Shown: one piece after another, positions 16,503-26,274 of the stretch
How the letters are laid out: every line of letters starts with the position of its first letter
Position numbering within the stretch: position 1 is the stretch's first letter
Assembly (NCBI GenBank): GCA_024635555.1
Contig: JAGXIO010000134.1
Span: forward strand, 1-58,467
Source: Saccharicrinis sp.
Lineage (GTDB): Bacteria > Bacteroidota > Bacteroidia > Bacteroidales > Marinilabiliaceae
Direction: 5' to 3'
DNA length: 58,467 nucleotides
The notes under the pieces: model-generated
Told to the model about the DNA's origin: nothing
Databases searched by the model: none
Seen by the model: only the letters and a program-made list of their open reading frames with translations
Program-made: the position numbers and the translations under genes

Positions 16503-18410
16503 CTACTTATAATAATCTAGTAAATCATTTAGTTTTAAAACCGATTGTTGGAGTCCTCCTTCCCGGTTTCGAACCGTCCAAAGTTCACCGTGCATCTTTA
16601 TTATCTCTTGTAATTCTTTTGAAAGTAGTACTCGCTTGGCCGGATTTATATTCTCGGTGGCAAAATTTTCGGCTTCTAATCGAGCTATTCCTAAATGAAT
16701 GCCATGTAAGGCCATGTTTGCAGCATGTTTAATTTCTTCAACTATAATAGTTGCATCCTCACATTTTGGTGCTGAAGCTTGCAACAATTTAAGTGCGGCA
16801 TTTATTTCTACTTCGGCTTGTATTAAATTATCTTTTTTGAGCAATTTGGTTTGGTAGTGCCCTTTCATCGACCAATCGTACCGTCTAAGCATAAGGTGAA
16901 AAGCGTTGGCATTTCCTTCGGGGATCTGACACTTTAGATATGCATTTCCAAGTTTTAACAGCGCTTGAGATAGCTTGCCCGTAGCGTCATCAAATACAAA
17001 TTTGTTTAATGCGGTGCTTAGGTTGTGGCTTGGGTCAACGCTGCTGTTCCAGGCATAGGCTGCCCCCACTGCCATTGGTGGGTAACAAACCGATAGAGGT
17101 TGCCAATGGCCCCAATCTCCCCAGTTTGTGTTCAGGTAACCTTTGGCGCCATACTCTTTTCCAAAGTGCGCGGCACGTTGTAAATTAGCAAAGGCATCTT
17201 TGTTGCGCCCAATTAACGAACGCCAAGTGGATGTTCCCGGGCATACATAAAAATCCAATCCGCTTTCTTTAAACTTGGGCAATTGTTTTTCAAATGGAAA
17301 ATTACTTTCATATCCCCATACCATGGCTGTCATGTTTTGTGGTACAGATGTTATAAGTTCGGGATAGTTTAGGATAATGTCGCCCCAAAATTGTGCCTTT
17401 TTTCCCTGTGCATTTACTTCGGCGTTTAGTTTCTTCACAAAGTCAAGATAAACAGTACCCTTACCCTTTTGGTCGCAGGCAGCTTTCGATAGGCCATGGC
17501 CCAGCTCCACCGTTTCGTCACATCCAATATTAAAATAGGTGCTGCTAAAATTGGGCAACAATTCGTTATAGAGTTCTTGCATCAGTTCAAACGACTGCGG
17601 GTTAACAGGGTTTAAGCTGTGCCTATTTCGCTTTCCCCATGCGGTGTTGCAATCCGTGGGGCACTCTGCCAAATGCAGGTACTCATCATGTTTTAGCCAA
17701 TTTTCCATATGTCCAAACGAGTTTTGATTGGGCACAAGGTCAATGAAACGGGCTTTGCAATAAATATCTAACTTTTGAATTTCTTCGGCAGTAATTGGGC
17801 TGGCATTCTCCCATACTTTAGAATGGTTTGAATACGCAAAAGTATGTTCGGTATACAATTGGAATTCGTTCACTTTCCACATCGCCAAAAAATCAATGAT
17901 GCGATATAATGTTTCCATGGTAGGAACTTTGTCCCTGCTAATATCCAACATGTAACCCCTTCGCTCAAAATCAGGCCAGTCCGAAATGGTTAAACATGGA
18001 ATAGGACGGCCAGTATCTTTACTATACTTTATTATTTGTTGTAAGGTTTGTTTACCATAAAATAGGGCAGCATCGTTGTTGCCAGTAATCGTAATAGTAC
18101 CTGAATCAATGGTTAATCTATATTCTTGATTTCGTTGCAAACTGCTGTCAATGGCAAGTTTAAAGGAGTTATTTAAAAGTGGTGAGCTATATATTTGTAA
18201 CACACCCTTAATGTTGAAAGGAGCTATGTTTTCTATGGCTCGTATAAACTTATCATCGTTAAAAGCAATTTTATGATGATGATTTAAATGCCCTTGATGA
18301 ATTTCAATATGCTGGGGCGTAGGCATCAAATAATCGCTTACTTGCTGTGCAATTGCCATTTGCCCGGTTAAAAGCAGGTAGAATATAATGGTTATAATCC
18401 TCATAAACAT
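16503..18410 (-). CDS. glycoside hydrolase family 20, beta-N-acetylhexosaminidase
   Basis: 635 residues with an N-terminal signal peptide (IITIIFYLLLTGQMAIAQQ; a second ATG two codons in is equally possible). A GH20b-type N-terminal domain spans about 25-150. The catalytic barrel begins at RRGYMLDISRDKVPT and holds the Asp-Glu pair D298-E299 in NIGCDETVELG. In this family the glutamate is the acid/base and the aspartate orients the acetamido group of the substrate. The last ~150 residues are helical. The enzyme should act in the periplasm or outside and release terminal GlcNAc or GalNAc. It follows the radical SAM gene by 9 bases on the same strand. Confidence 0.9.
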   Translation of the reverse strand: MFMRIITIIFYLLLTGQMAIAQQVSDYLMPTPQHIEIHQGHLNHHHKIAFNDDKFIRAIENIAPFNIKGVLQIYSSPLLNNSFKLAIDSSLQRNQEYRLTIDSGTITITGNNDAALFYGKQTLQQIIKYSKDTGRPIPCLTISDWPDFERRGYMLDISRDKVPTMETLYRIIDFLAMWKVNEFQLYTEHTFAYSNHSKVWENASPITAEEIQKLDIYCKARFIDLVPNQNSFGHMENWLKHDEYLHLAECPTDCNTAWGKRNRHSLNPVNPQSFELMQELYNELLPNFSSTYFNIGCDETVELGHGLSKAACDQKGKGTVYLDFVKKLNAEVNAQGKKAQFWGDIILNYPELITSVPQNMTAMVWGYESNFPFEKQLPKFKESGLDFYVCPGTSTWRSLIGRNKDAFANLQRAAHFGKEYGAKGYLNTNWGDWGHWQPLSVCYPPMAVGAAYAWNSSVDPSHNLSTALNKFVFDDATGKLSQALLKLGNAYLKCQIPEGNANAFHLMLRRYDWSMKGHYQTKLLKKDNLIQAEVEINAALKLLQASAPKCEDATIIVEEIKHAANMALHGIHLGIARLEAENFATENINPAKRVLLSKELQEIIKMHGELWTVRNREGGLQQSVLKLNDLLDYYK

Positions 18411-18419
18411 GCAGTTGTA

Positions 18420-20618
18420 TTAAATGTTGAGTAATCCAAATTGTTTGAGCTGTTGTAGCGTATAGCTTTGCCAAAAAATATCAAAATCGCCCAATTTGTT
18501 TTCGGCAAAACTTTCTTTTATTTGGTTATAAGTAGGCTGATTTACTTGGTGTACGGTGCATTTGTTTAATAACTCCATTATCCAAGTGCCCAGGTTAGCC
18601 TTTACATTCAGCTCTGTGGTTTGGTGTTTCATGTAAAACGTTAATTCACACATTTGGGTATTTTTCCCCTTCTTTTTTTTGTCGTAAAAAAGGGCTTTCG
18701 GCATACTCTCTAACCAAATAAATTTGCTGTTGGGTAAAGGCTCTGCACTTTCGGACTCCTTTAATGCGCGATGAATAAAATCATAGGGTATTTTGGGGGA
18801 GGGAATTTTAAAGTCGAACCATTTTTGAAGAGGCAAATCAAAGCCTACGTCGTGCAAATAATTAAACAGCGACTTTTTAAGCCCCTCGCTAAATTTATAA
18901 TGGAGTGCCCCCGTTGGGTCGGCATGTTCCAAATCGTTATTGGCAAAGGGATTAATTGCTGGATTTACTATCTCAACGTTAAACCTGTCGGGGTTTTTTC
19001 CAATGGGACTATGAGCGGTTAGTGCAAATTGATGCCAGAAACCTGAGTGTACTATTTGATGCTCAAAAAGTTGTTTCACCACTTCCAGTGAATCTATGGT
19101 TTCCTGTTCTGTTTGGGTTGGGAAACCGTACATTAGATAGGCATGGGTTAAAATTCCAACATCGGTAAAGTTTTTGCAGACCTTGGCCACTCTTTCCACG
19201 CTAACACCTTTGTTTATAAGCGATAGTATTCGGTCGGATGCAACTTCGAGACCTCCTGATACTGCTATACAGCCCGACTTTTTCAGCAATTGGCAAACAT
19301 CGGATGTAAAACTGGTTTCAAAACGGATGTTGGTCCACCAGGTAACATTTAGCTTTCGTTTTAAAATTTCTTTTGATAACGCTATCATTAGGGCGGGAGG
19401 AGCAGCTTCGTCTACAAAATGAAAGCCGCTGTGTCCGGTCTGACTTGTAATTGTTTCCATTTTATCGCACAATAACTTAGCGGTAGCCGGTTCAAAGCGT
19501 CCTATATAATCTAAGGTTGTGTCGCAAAAGGTACATCGCTTCCAGTAGCAGCCATGAGCCATTGTCAACTTGTTCCAGAAGCCGTCACTCCAAAGTCGGT
19601 GCATGGGGTTGGTTATCTCTATAAAAGATAAGTATTTATGGGGTGTAAGATCAGTGTAATCAGGGCAGGTAGGTTCTCTGAACGAAATATCTTTGGTTTG
19701 GGAAGCGTTAATATACCTCACTTTTTTGTCGATACAGGTAAAAGTCCTTTTCAAATCATCCACATTCCTTTCCCCCTCTAAATATTCTATCAGGTTTAAC
19801 AGGGGAGCCTCGCCGTCGTCGAGGGTGATAAAATCTATAAACTCAAAAACACGGGCATCACTTACTGAACGTAGCTCGGTATTGGCATATCCACCTCCCA
19901 AACAAACGGTAATATCTGGATAAAATTCTTTGATATATTTGCCGCACTTTAGTGCCGAGAATAAATTTCCTGGAAAAGGAACAGAGAGCGCAACCATATC
20001 AGGTTTTTCGCGAAGCAAATATTTTTTTAATATCTCCAACTCAAATTTTATAATGAGGGAATGGTCTGAGCACAATTGCGCATAAATGTGGTCGAAAGTA
20101 TAGGCCGAGGAGCTCAGTCTTTCGGCGTATCGGCTAAATCCAAAATGAGGATCGATACTCTCCACAATAAAGTCAGATATATCTTCCAGCAACAGGGTGG
20201 TAAGGTGTCTTGCCTTATCGCGAATGCCCATGTTGCCAAAGCTCCATTCCAAATCCTCCACCTGGTCAAAGCGCGATGCCCGCGGCAAAAACCAATCGGA
20301 ACATATGCGGTGAGCCAACATGTCGTTATCTCCTTGCAAAAACAATATTAAATCGTCGATAATATTTATATACTCAAACCTAAGTGCATAGATGCGCTGA
20401 CTGTTTGGGGACAAATTAGGAATGATATTTTTGTAAGTTTCAAATATGTTTCTTAATCCGGTGGACGAAAAAATGGCTAAAATAACCTCCAGCCCTAAGT
20501 CTAATTGAAAGGATTTGATGCTTTGCGTGTTCAGATATCCTTTCAAGTATGGAGTGGCAGGGTAAGGCGTGTTAAGCTGCGTAAAGGGCGGTGTTATAAG
20601 GAGTACTTTTGTTTTCAA
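18420..20618 (-). CDS. B12-binding-domain radical SAM protein with CX4CX2C cluster motif
   Basis: 732 residues from a TTG start. The N-terminal part (KVLLITPPFTQLNTPYPATP, then ITVCLGGGYANTELR and FITLDDGEAPL) resembles the cobalamin-binding Rossmann domain found before many radical SAM domains. The [4Fe-4S] motif is C357, C362 and C365 in HGCYWKRCTFCD, with four residues rather than the usual three between the first two cysteines. The radical SAM barrel goes on through WWTNIRFETSF and AYLMYGFPTQTEQ. The C-terminal ~200 residues are unlike named domains. The substrate is unknown. It starts the operon that ends with the GH20 gene, which suggests but does not prove a role in glycan metabolism. 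Confidence 0.85.
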   Translation of the reverse strand: MKTKVLLITPPFTQLNTPYPATPYLKGYLNTQSIKSFQLDLGLEVILAIFSSTGLRNIFETYKNIIPNLSPNSQRIYALRFEYINIIDDLILFLQGDNDMLAHRICSDWFLPRASRFDQVEDLEWSFGNMGIRDKARHLTTLLLEDISDFIVESIDPHFGFSRYAERLSSSAYTFDHIYAQLCSDHSLIIKFELEILKKYLLREKPDMVALSVPFPGNLFSALKCGKYIKEFYPDITVCLGGGYANTELRSVSDARVFEFIDFITLDDGEAPLLNLIEYLEGERNVDDLKRTFTCIDKKVRYINASQTKDISFREPTCPDYTDLTPHKYLSFIEITNPMHRLWSDGFWNKLTMAHGCYWKRCTFCDTTLDYIGRFEPATAKLLCDKMETITSQTGHSGFHFVDEAAPPALMIALSKEILKRKLNVTWWTNIRFETSFTSDVCQLLKKSGCIAVSGGLEVASDRILSLINKGVSVERVAKVCKNFTDVGILTHAYLMYGFPTQTEQETIDSLEVVKQLFEHQIVHSGFWHQFALTAHSPIGKNPDRFNVEIVNPAINPFANNDLEHADPTGALHYKFSEGLKKSLFNYLHDVGFDLPLQKWFDFKIPSPKIPYDFIHRALKESESAEPLPNSKFIWLESMPKALFYDKKKKGKNTQMCELTFYMKHQTTELNVKANLGTWIMELLNKCTVHQVNQPTYNQIKESFAENKLGDFDIFWQSYTLQQLKQFGLLNI

Positions 20619-20639
20619 TGCTTCAGTATTTTATTTGTA

Positions 20640-20647
20640 CAAATGTA
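20640..20647 (-). promoter_or_regulatory. candidate -7 element for the radical SAM/GH20 operon
   Basis: On the minus strand this reads TACATTTG, an exact TAnnTTTG. It lies about 22 bases before the TTG start, leaving a very short leader. The -33 is not clear. Confidence 0.45.
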
Positions 20648-21264
20648 TAAAAATAGGAGGGCTTGTGGAGGCATAGTTTACGCAGCGAAGTTAAGAAATG
20701 AAATGAAAGATTAAAAAATGTTAATAAACACTAATGAGTACTAGTAGATGTTTCAAAAAAAAAAAGTTTTCTATTTTTGCAGCGCCTACTTCACATTTAA
20801 TAATTGCTAAAGTTGCAATAACACTTTTATACATTCTGTACTGTGTTAACCTTGCTTTTAGCGTTTCACATTTAATATTTTAAAGAGATTTTGTATTTAC
20901 CACGGATAGATATTTTTGACGAAAAAATATAGATTCGCAATATATTGGTAAATAACAGATTGCTAAAAGAAGTATAGCATTAGCAAGGTACAAAAATAAA
21001 ATAAATTTACCTGAATTGTAACTTTTAAAAGTTTACATCGTTAAAAGTTGATAAATGCACACATATAAATTGTGAATCGATGATTTTAAAGGATGAACAA
21101 TTTTTAAATGCGCAAAGGAATAGGAGCCAACGAGGCTGTAACAGTACAATGTTAAATTAGTTTTGGGGAAAATTGATTAGGACAGCAGCCACAACGTACG
21201 CTAACATGCACAGAAGGAAGGATTAATATTTTTAACAACACAACAACACAACACACATTTTGAT
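20648..21264. other. 617-base intergenic region between divergent units
   Basis: No gene was found. It holds a divergent promoter pair (20640-20647 minus, 20772-20779 plus). If the plus promoter serves the gene at 21265 its leader is about 480 bases. Within it are an ATATTTTT/AAAAATAT hairpin (20910-20930) and long-range complementarity between CCTTGCT (near 20850) and AGCAAGG (near 20983). The last 30 bases before the ATG are A/C-rich and unstructured (AACAACACAACAACACAACA). Confidence 0.5.
20772..20779 (+). promoter_or_regulatory. candidate promoter for the T9SS repeat protein
   Basis: TATTTTTG is an exact TAnnTTTG, followed by GCAGC as in many Bacteroidota promoters. The -33 region (TGTTTC at about 20749-20754) is a partial match. 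Confidence 0.45.
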
Positions 21265-22560
21265 ATGCTAAAATTCACTTTAATTTCGCTTATTGTTTGG
21301 GGAATAGCGATACAAACTACATGGGCCCAAGGTGGCCAGTCTTGTAACAATTCAGTTACGGCTCAACAAGGTTTAAACATTGCGGACAACTCCTTAGGAG
21401 ATCAGTGGTTTTTATATACCGCTGCTACTAATGGTAAAGTTACAGTTTCGTCCTGTGGACAAACTACTGCTGATACTTACGTAGAGATATTTGATGGTTG
21501 TAACCAGGAAGCTTTTACTTTTAGTAATGATTATTGCGACAAGCAATCGGAAGTTTCTTTTGAGGTCATTGCCGGGTTAACTTATCAAATATGTTGGGAC
21601 GCCCGTTTTACCAGCAAAAATTTTGAATGGTTTTTGACGGAATCGCCAAGCATAAAGGGGGAGTTTTGTAGCGCACCTATTACCGTAGGTGCTGGCAACT
21701 CAAATATTACAGTTCCTGTGAACCAGTATAAATGGTACGCTTTTACTGCCAGTCGCAATGGTAAAATAACCGTTGAGGCAGTTCCCGACTGTAAAGTGGC
21801 TATTTTCAATGATTGCAATTACACTAGCTCATTGAACAACGATGAGAACTGGAATCCAAACAAAACTGCATTTGAAGGGGCGGCTGGAGAAACATATCTT
21901 GTAGCTTTGTTTAACGCAGGAACAAAAACGGCTGTAAACTTTAATATCACAGAAGGAGACTGGCAAGCCGGAGAGCGTTGTATTGATGCGATTGACGTGG
22001 CTAATATAAATAGTGCACCCATCGACCACCAATCGGGAACAGATAAATGGTATCGTTTTATTGCTTTTGAAGATGGTGAAATAACTGTCTCGGCAGCAGG
22101 GCTTACTAATCAAGATACCTATTTGGAAGTTTATGATGGTTGTGGCAAACAGCGGGTTGCCTTTAACGATGATGCTTCAGGCATGCAATCCGAGCTCGTG
22201 TTAAATGTAAAAGCCAACAAAGCCTACTATATTAAATGGGATAAAATTTTCGAGCCAGAGCAATATGCCTGGAACTTAAAAGCTGGAAGTTATGCAACCG
22301 GAATGCCCGAATCGGAAGAATTGAATGTAGGTGTTTATCCTAACCCATCGCAAGGGCCAGTAACCATTGATTTGCGAGCCTTTGAATCGGAATTGGTAAC
22401 AGTAACCGTTATGAATGTTTCAGGAGCCGTTGTAAAAGTTTTACACCTGCCTGGCGGAAGTGAATCGAGCTTTGATTTATCGGACTTGAACAATGGTATA
22501 TATCAAATTGTATTACAAGATTTAGTATCAAAAAAAGTAGTAAAATTCTTGAAGATATAA
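21265..22560 (+). CDS. T9SS-exported protein with three repeat domains and type A sorting tail
   Basis: 431 residues. A signal peptide ends near TTWAQ. Three domains of about 105 residues follow, each starting with a cysteine-bearing segment (QSCNNSVT, EFCSAPIT, ERCIDAID), then a WYxF strand (DQWFLYTA, YKWYAFTA, DKWYRFIA) and a G(K/E)ITV strand, so they look like internal duplications of a beta-sandwich of the pre-peptidase type. The C-terminal ~75 residues (VGVYPNPSQGPVTIDL to KKVVKFLKI) are a type A T9SS sorting domain, so the protein should be exported and left on the surface or released. No catalytic motif is seen. It has its own terminator and is a single-gene unit. An adhesin or matrix role is inference. 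Confidence 0.85.
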   Translation: MLKFTLISLIVWGIAIQTTWAQGGQSCNNSVTAQQGLNIADNSLGDQWFLYTAATNGKVTVSSCGQTTADTYVEIFDGCNQEAFTFSNDYCDKQSEVSFEVIAGLTYQICWDARFTSKNFEWFLTESPSIKGEFCSAPITVGAGNSNITVPVNQYKWYAFTASRNGKITVEAVPDCKVAIFNDCNYTSSLNNDENWNPNKTAFEGAAGETYLVALFNAGTKTAVNFNITEGDWQAGERCIDAIDVANINSAPIDHQSGTDKWYRFIAFEDGEITVSAAGLTNQDTYLEVYDGCGKQRVAFNDDASGMQSELVLNVKANKAYYIKWDKIFEPEQYAWNLKAGSYATGMPESEELNVGVYPNPSQGPVTIDLRAFESELVTVTVMNVSGAVVKVLHLPGGSESSFDLSDLNNGIYQIVLQDLVSKKVVKFLKI

Positions 22561-22602
22561 ATACCTTGATATAATATACAAAACCACACATTTTGAATTG
22601 AG

Positions 22603-22641
22603 CACCTTGGCGTATGGCAGCATATACCAAGGTGTTTTTTT
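22603..22641 (+). terminator. intrinsic terminator
   Basis: CACCTTGG (22603-22610) pairs with CCAAGGTG (22627-22634), with further pairing inside, followed by seven T. Confidence 0.92.
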
Positions 22642-23027
22642 ATTTTAAAACTCCGCGTGACTCTGCGCTTTTTTATACGCGCTAATCTGCGAGAAACTTT
22701 ACATTGAAGTATTCATGCAGATTTTTGCAGATGGTTTCCCATAATTTCGCAGAGGTTTAATGCGAATGTTGAAACATGGTTATATCTATTTGATGCGTAA
22801 AAATGTACGTTTCATCCTTATTAAATCAGGATTATCATTTTATAAAATTAATTTTAAACCTTTAAATATAGAAAAACCGTATTTAAGCAATACAGATTGT
22901 TTTTAATTTTATACATTGTGACCAATCTGTTAAAAAATAAGAGAACTGTCATTTTTCAATGGTTTTTTGTAAAAGAAATTATACTTTGCAAAAATTATTT
23001 GAATCAAGTAAACTTTAAATAGGTACC
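22642..23027. other. intergenic stretch upstream of the V-ATPase operon
   Basis: No gene found. The first ~120 bases are GC-richer, with fragments such as CTCCGCGTGACTCTGCG and GCAGATTTTTGCAG, a kind of degenerate intergenic sequence. A -7-like TATACTTTG lies at 22980-22988 and would start the operon about 33 bases before the first ATG. Confidence 0.45.
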
Positions 23028-23636
23028 ATGCAATCAAAACTTCAGGAACTAACGGATAAGCTTTATTCCGAGGGGGTTCAAAAGGCCAACCAGGAAGCTG
23101 AGCTCATCTTAGATAAAGCTCGCCAAGAGGCCGATAAAATTGTGAAAGAGGCAAAGCAGGAGGCTGTAAAACAGGCGGAAGAGGCTGATAAGCAGGCCGC
23201 TGAAACGCAGCGGAATGTGGAGGCCGAGATAAAGTTGGCTTCGCAACAAGCTATTGCAACATTACGCCAGAAAATAGGAAACAGCCTAACCGTAAGTATG
23301 GTAGAGCCAACTTTAAAAGTGGTTTTTTCCGACAAAAATTATATACAAGGTTTGATTTCGAAGGTAGTAGAGGGCTGGAGTCAAACGGGTAACTTCGACA
23401 TGAATATTATGCTTCCAGAAGCTGATAAAGCCGAAATGGAAAAAATGGTGAAAAATAGCTTTGCAAGTGAAATAAACAAAGGACTTACATTTGAGTTTGA
23501 CTCTGCCATAAAATCTGGTTTTAAAGTTGGGCCAAAGGACGGAAGCTATAAAGTTAGCTTTACCGAAGCTGATTTTGGTAATTTCTTTAAGTCTTTCCTC
23601 CGTCCTAAAACCAATCAATTATTATTTGAAGAGTAA
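23028..23636 (+). CDS. ntpE: V-type ATPase subunit E
   Basis: 202 residues. The first ~100 residues are a long charged helix rich in Ala, Glu, Lys and Gln (EAELILDKARQEADKI, KQAEEADKQAAETQ), as in the peripheral-stalk subunit E. The C-terminal part is globular, with a segment FKVGPKDGSYKVSF that fits the E-subunit head. The subunit links V1 to the membrane part. It is the first gene of the ATPase operon and is followed after 5 bases by the DUF2764 gene. No partner G/H subunit gene is present nearby, so E may form the stalk alone or with an unlinked partner. Confidence 0.88.
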   Translation: MQSKLQELTDKLYSEGVQKANQEAELILDKARQEADKIVKEAKQEAVKQAEEADKQAAETQRNVEAEIKLASQQAIATLRQKIGNSLTVSMVEPTLKVVFSDKNYIQGLISKVVEGWSQTGNFDMNIMLPEADKAEMEKMVKNSFASEINKGLTFEFDSAIKSGFKVGPKDGSYKVSFTEADFGNFFKSFLRPKTNQLLFEE

Positions 23637-23641
23637 AAGCT

Positions 23642-24505
23642 ATGGCAAAAAATTATTACTGTTTGGTTGCCGGCTTACCCGATATTTTATTGGGAGATAA
23701 AAAAGTACCGTTCACTTCCATTGGCCTGCGGGATATGCTAGCCGAGGAACTCACCGAGCACGACTTTAGCATGGTTCAAGCCCTGTATTTGCCTTTTGAT
23801 CATAGCAATCTCATCAATTTATTATATAAAAGAGATAAGGCGTTCGATGCAAGAGGAAATTTTGGCCTCAATGAATTGGAGCTTTTGACCAATAAAAAGG
23901 AATTAGAAACCCTGGAGAAAAGCGACTTCCCGGAGTATATGGTAGACTTTGCCAAATCTATACTTTTTGGCGATGAGGAGATAGACAGGGTGAATGCCGA
24001 AGTGATGCTTTTTAAAATGTATGTGAATTACCTCAATAGCTTTTCAAATCCATTTCTCCAAAAGTTCCTTCTGTTCGAGATCAACCAAAAAAATATATTT
24101 GCAGCTCTTGCCGGTCGCAAGTATCAATTGGACTACGAAAACGAATTGATTGGGGAAGGTGAAATAGTTGAGGCCTTGGTAAAAAGCAGATCAAGGGATT
24201 TTGGCTTGACCAACGAAATTGATTATATCGAGTCTTTGATTCAAATATACGAAGACGAAAACATATTGGAACGTGAGCTTAAAATAGACCGATTAAAATG
24301 GAACTATCTCGACGATAGCACTTTTTTTAATTATTTTACCATCGAAAAGATATTGGCCTTTGTGTATAAGTTACTCATGATTGAACGATGGGTTGAGCTG
24401 GACGAAGAAGAGGGCAAACGAATGTTTCAACAATTATTGAGCGAATTAAAAAATAGCTTCGAATTTCCGGAAGAATTTAAAATACAACATGGAAAGAAAA
24501 AATAA
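23642..24505 (+). CDS. DUF2764 protein of the V-type ATPase operon
   Basis: 287 residues, soluble, highly acidic and helical. It begins KNYYCLVAGLPDILLG, which is the typical start of DUF2764 proteins, a family found almost only inside V-type ATPase operons of Bacteroidota, spirochaetes and chlamydiae. It occupies the place of subunit C, which is missing here; the long helical make-up and the motif KILAFVYKLLMIERW would suit a C/d-like socket between rotor and V1. That equivalence is inference. Its last 17 bases overlap the start of ntpA, so the two are translationally coupled. Confidence 0.85.
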   Translation: MAKNYYCLVAGLPDILLGDKKVPFTSIGLRDMLAEELTEHDFSMVQALYLPFDHSNLINLLYKRDKAFDARGNFGLNELELLTNKKELETLEKSDFPEYMVDFAKSILFGDEEIDRVNAEVMLFKMYVNYLNSFSNPFLQKFLLFEINQKNIFAALAGRKYQLDYENELIGEGEIVEALVKSRSRDFGLTNEIDYIESLIQIYEDENILERELKIDRLKWNYLDDSTFFNYFTIEKILAFVYKLLMIERWVELDEEEGKRMFQQLLSELKNSFEFPEEFKIQHGKKK

Positions 24506-26255
24506 AACTACAGGAACGGTAGCCGGGATTATTGCAAACCTTGTTATAGTAAAGGTTGAAGGCCCTGTTGCCCAAAATGAAATTGGATTTATCTACCATC
24601 CAGAAAATAAACTGATGGCTGAGGTAATAAAAATTACAGGCGACAATGTTTATGTGCAGGTGTTTGAAAGTACCCGTGGCTTAAAGATAGGTGCTAAAGT
24701 AGAGTTCGAGAATCACCTGTTGGAGGTGACCCTAGGTCCTGGTATCCTATCCCGCAACTATGACGGCTTGCAGAACGATTTGGATAAAATGGAAGGCGTG
24801 TTTCTGAAAAGGGGCGATTATACCGATCCATTGGACCGTGAAAAAAAGTGGGACTGGACACCTATTGCTAAAAAAGGAGATAATGTAACAGCTGGCGCAT
24901 GGCTGGGCGAAGTGCCCGAAAACTCCATGCCGCACCGCATTATGGTGCCCTTTAAAATGGAAGGTGTTTATACGGTTAAAAATATTGTGGAGGCAGGTAG
25001 CTATATTGTGGATGATGTAATAGCCACCGTTAGTGATGCCGAAGGAAATGATATTGAGTTGACCATGGTGCAAAAATGGCCGGTTAAAATGGCTATTAAA
25101 GCGTATGATAATAAACCACGTCCTTTCAAATTATTGGAAACAGGTATCCGAACCATGGATACCTTAAATCCTATTGTGGAGGGAGGTACAGGTTTTATTC
25201 CCGGTGCCTTTGGAACAGGTAAAACCGTATTGCAGCACGCCATATCCAAGTATGCCGAGGCCGATATAGTGATAATTGCCGCTTGTGGCGAGCGTGCCAA
25301 CGAGGTGGTGGAGATATTTACCGAGTTCCCTGAGCTCGAAGACCCCCGCACCGGACGCAAGCTTATTGAGCGTACCACTATTATTGCCAATACATCAAAT
25401 ATGCCCGTTGCAGCACGTGAGGCTTCGGTTTATACCGCCATGACCTTGGGCGAATATTATCGCTCCATGGGCCTCAAGGTTCTACTGATGGCCGACTCCA
25501 CATCACGTTGGGCACAGGCTTTGCGCGAGATGAGTAACCGCTTGGAGGAACTGCCTGGCCCAGATGCCTACCCCATGGATCTTACGGCTATCATCTCGAG
25601 TTTTTATGCGCGTGCAGGTTTTGTATATCTAAATAACGGCAAATCGGGTTCCATTACTTTTATCGGAACGGTATCGCCAGCAGGAGGTAACTTAAAGGAA
25701 CCAGTAACGGAATCTACCCGTAAGGCAGCCCGCTGTTTTTACGGTTTGAATCAGGATCGTGCCGACAGTAAGCGTTATCCAGCCATCGACCCAATTGATA
25801 GTTATTCTAAGTACCTGGAATACCCCGAGGTACGAGACTATCTTACAAAACATATCGGCGAAGGATGGTTAGATAAAGTGGCCAAAACAAAAAACTTGCT
25901 TTTACGTGGGCGCGAAGCCATGGAGCAAATCAATATCCTGGGCGACGATGGTGTGCCCATGGAATTCCATGAGCGCTTTTGGAACTCCGAATTGATTGAC
26001 GGGGTAATACTTCAGCAAGACTCTTTTGATGATGTGGATGCTAACTGCCCTATGCCACGGCAAAAATATATGCTCGAAAAAGTACTCGATATTACCGATA
26101 AAAAGTTTGCATTCGAAAACTTTGAGGATTTGAGTGGGTTTTTTAAGCGCCTCATCAACCATTTTAAGCAAATGAACTATGCCGAATGGGAATCGGATAA
26201 GTTTAAGAAATATGAGGCCGAGTTGGAGGAGATAATGAAAGAACGCTTAAATTAA
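24489..26255 (+). CDS. ntpA: V-type ATPase catalytic subunit A
   Basis: 588 residues, a normal length. The P-loop is GAFGTGKT at 239-246, with the GER motif CGERANEVV following. The A-type bulge domain (about 110-190, including WDWTPI and PHRIMVPF) separates this from F-type beta subunits. SRWAQALREMSNRLEELPG and the PSYA-like PDAYPMDL region are conserved. It hydrolyses or makes ATP in V1. The ATG lies inside the end of the DUF2764 gene. Subunit B follows 19 bases after the stop. Confidence 0.97.
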   Translation: MERKNKTTGTVAGIIANLVIVKVEGPVAQNEIGFIYHPENKLMAEVIKITGDNVYVQVFESTRGLKIGAKVEFENHLLEVTLGPGILSRNYDGLQNDLDKMEGVFLKRGDYTDPLDREKKWDWTPIAKKGDNVTAGAWLGEVPENSMPHRIMVPFKMEGVYTVKNIVEAGSYIVDDVIATVSDAEGNDIELTMVQKWPVKMAIKAYDNKPRPFKLLETGIRTMDTLNPIVEGGTGFIPGAFGTGKTVLQHAISKYAEADIVIIAACGERANEVVEIFTEFPELEDPRTGRKLIERTTIIANTSNMPVAAREASVYTAMTLGEYYRSMGLKVLLMADSTSRWAQALREMSNRLEELPGPDAYPMDLTAIISSFYARAGFVYLNNGKSGSITFIGTVSPAGGNLKEPVTESTRKAARCFYGLNQDRADSKRYPAIDPIDSYSKYLEYPEVRDYLTKHIGEGWLDKVAKTKNLLLRGREAMEQINILGDDGVPMEFHERFWNSELIDGVILQQDSFDDVDANCPMPRQKYMLEKVLDITDKKFAFENFEDLSGFFKRLINHFKQMNYAEWESDKFKKYEAELEEIMKERLN

Positions 26256-26274
26256 TTCTGAAAAATTTACATGC

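Noticed and set aside
1942-20618. Functional link between the cobalamin adenosyltransferase and the B12-type radical SAM protein
   Set aside because: They are 16 kb apart on opposite strands, and B12 radical SAM enzymes generally use methyl- or hydroxocobalamin rather than adenosylcobalamin.
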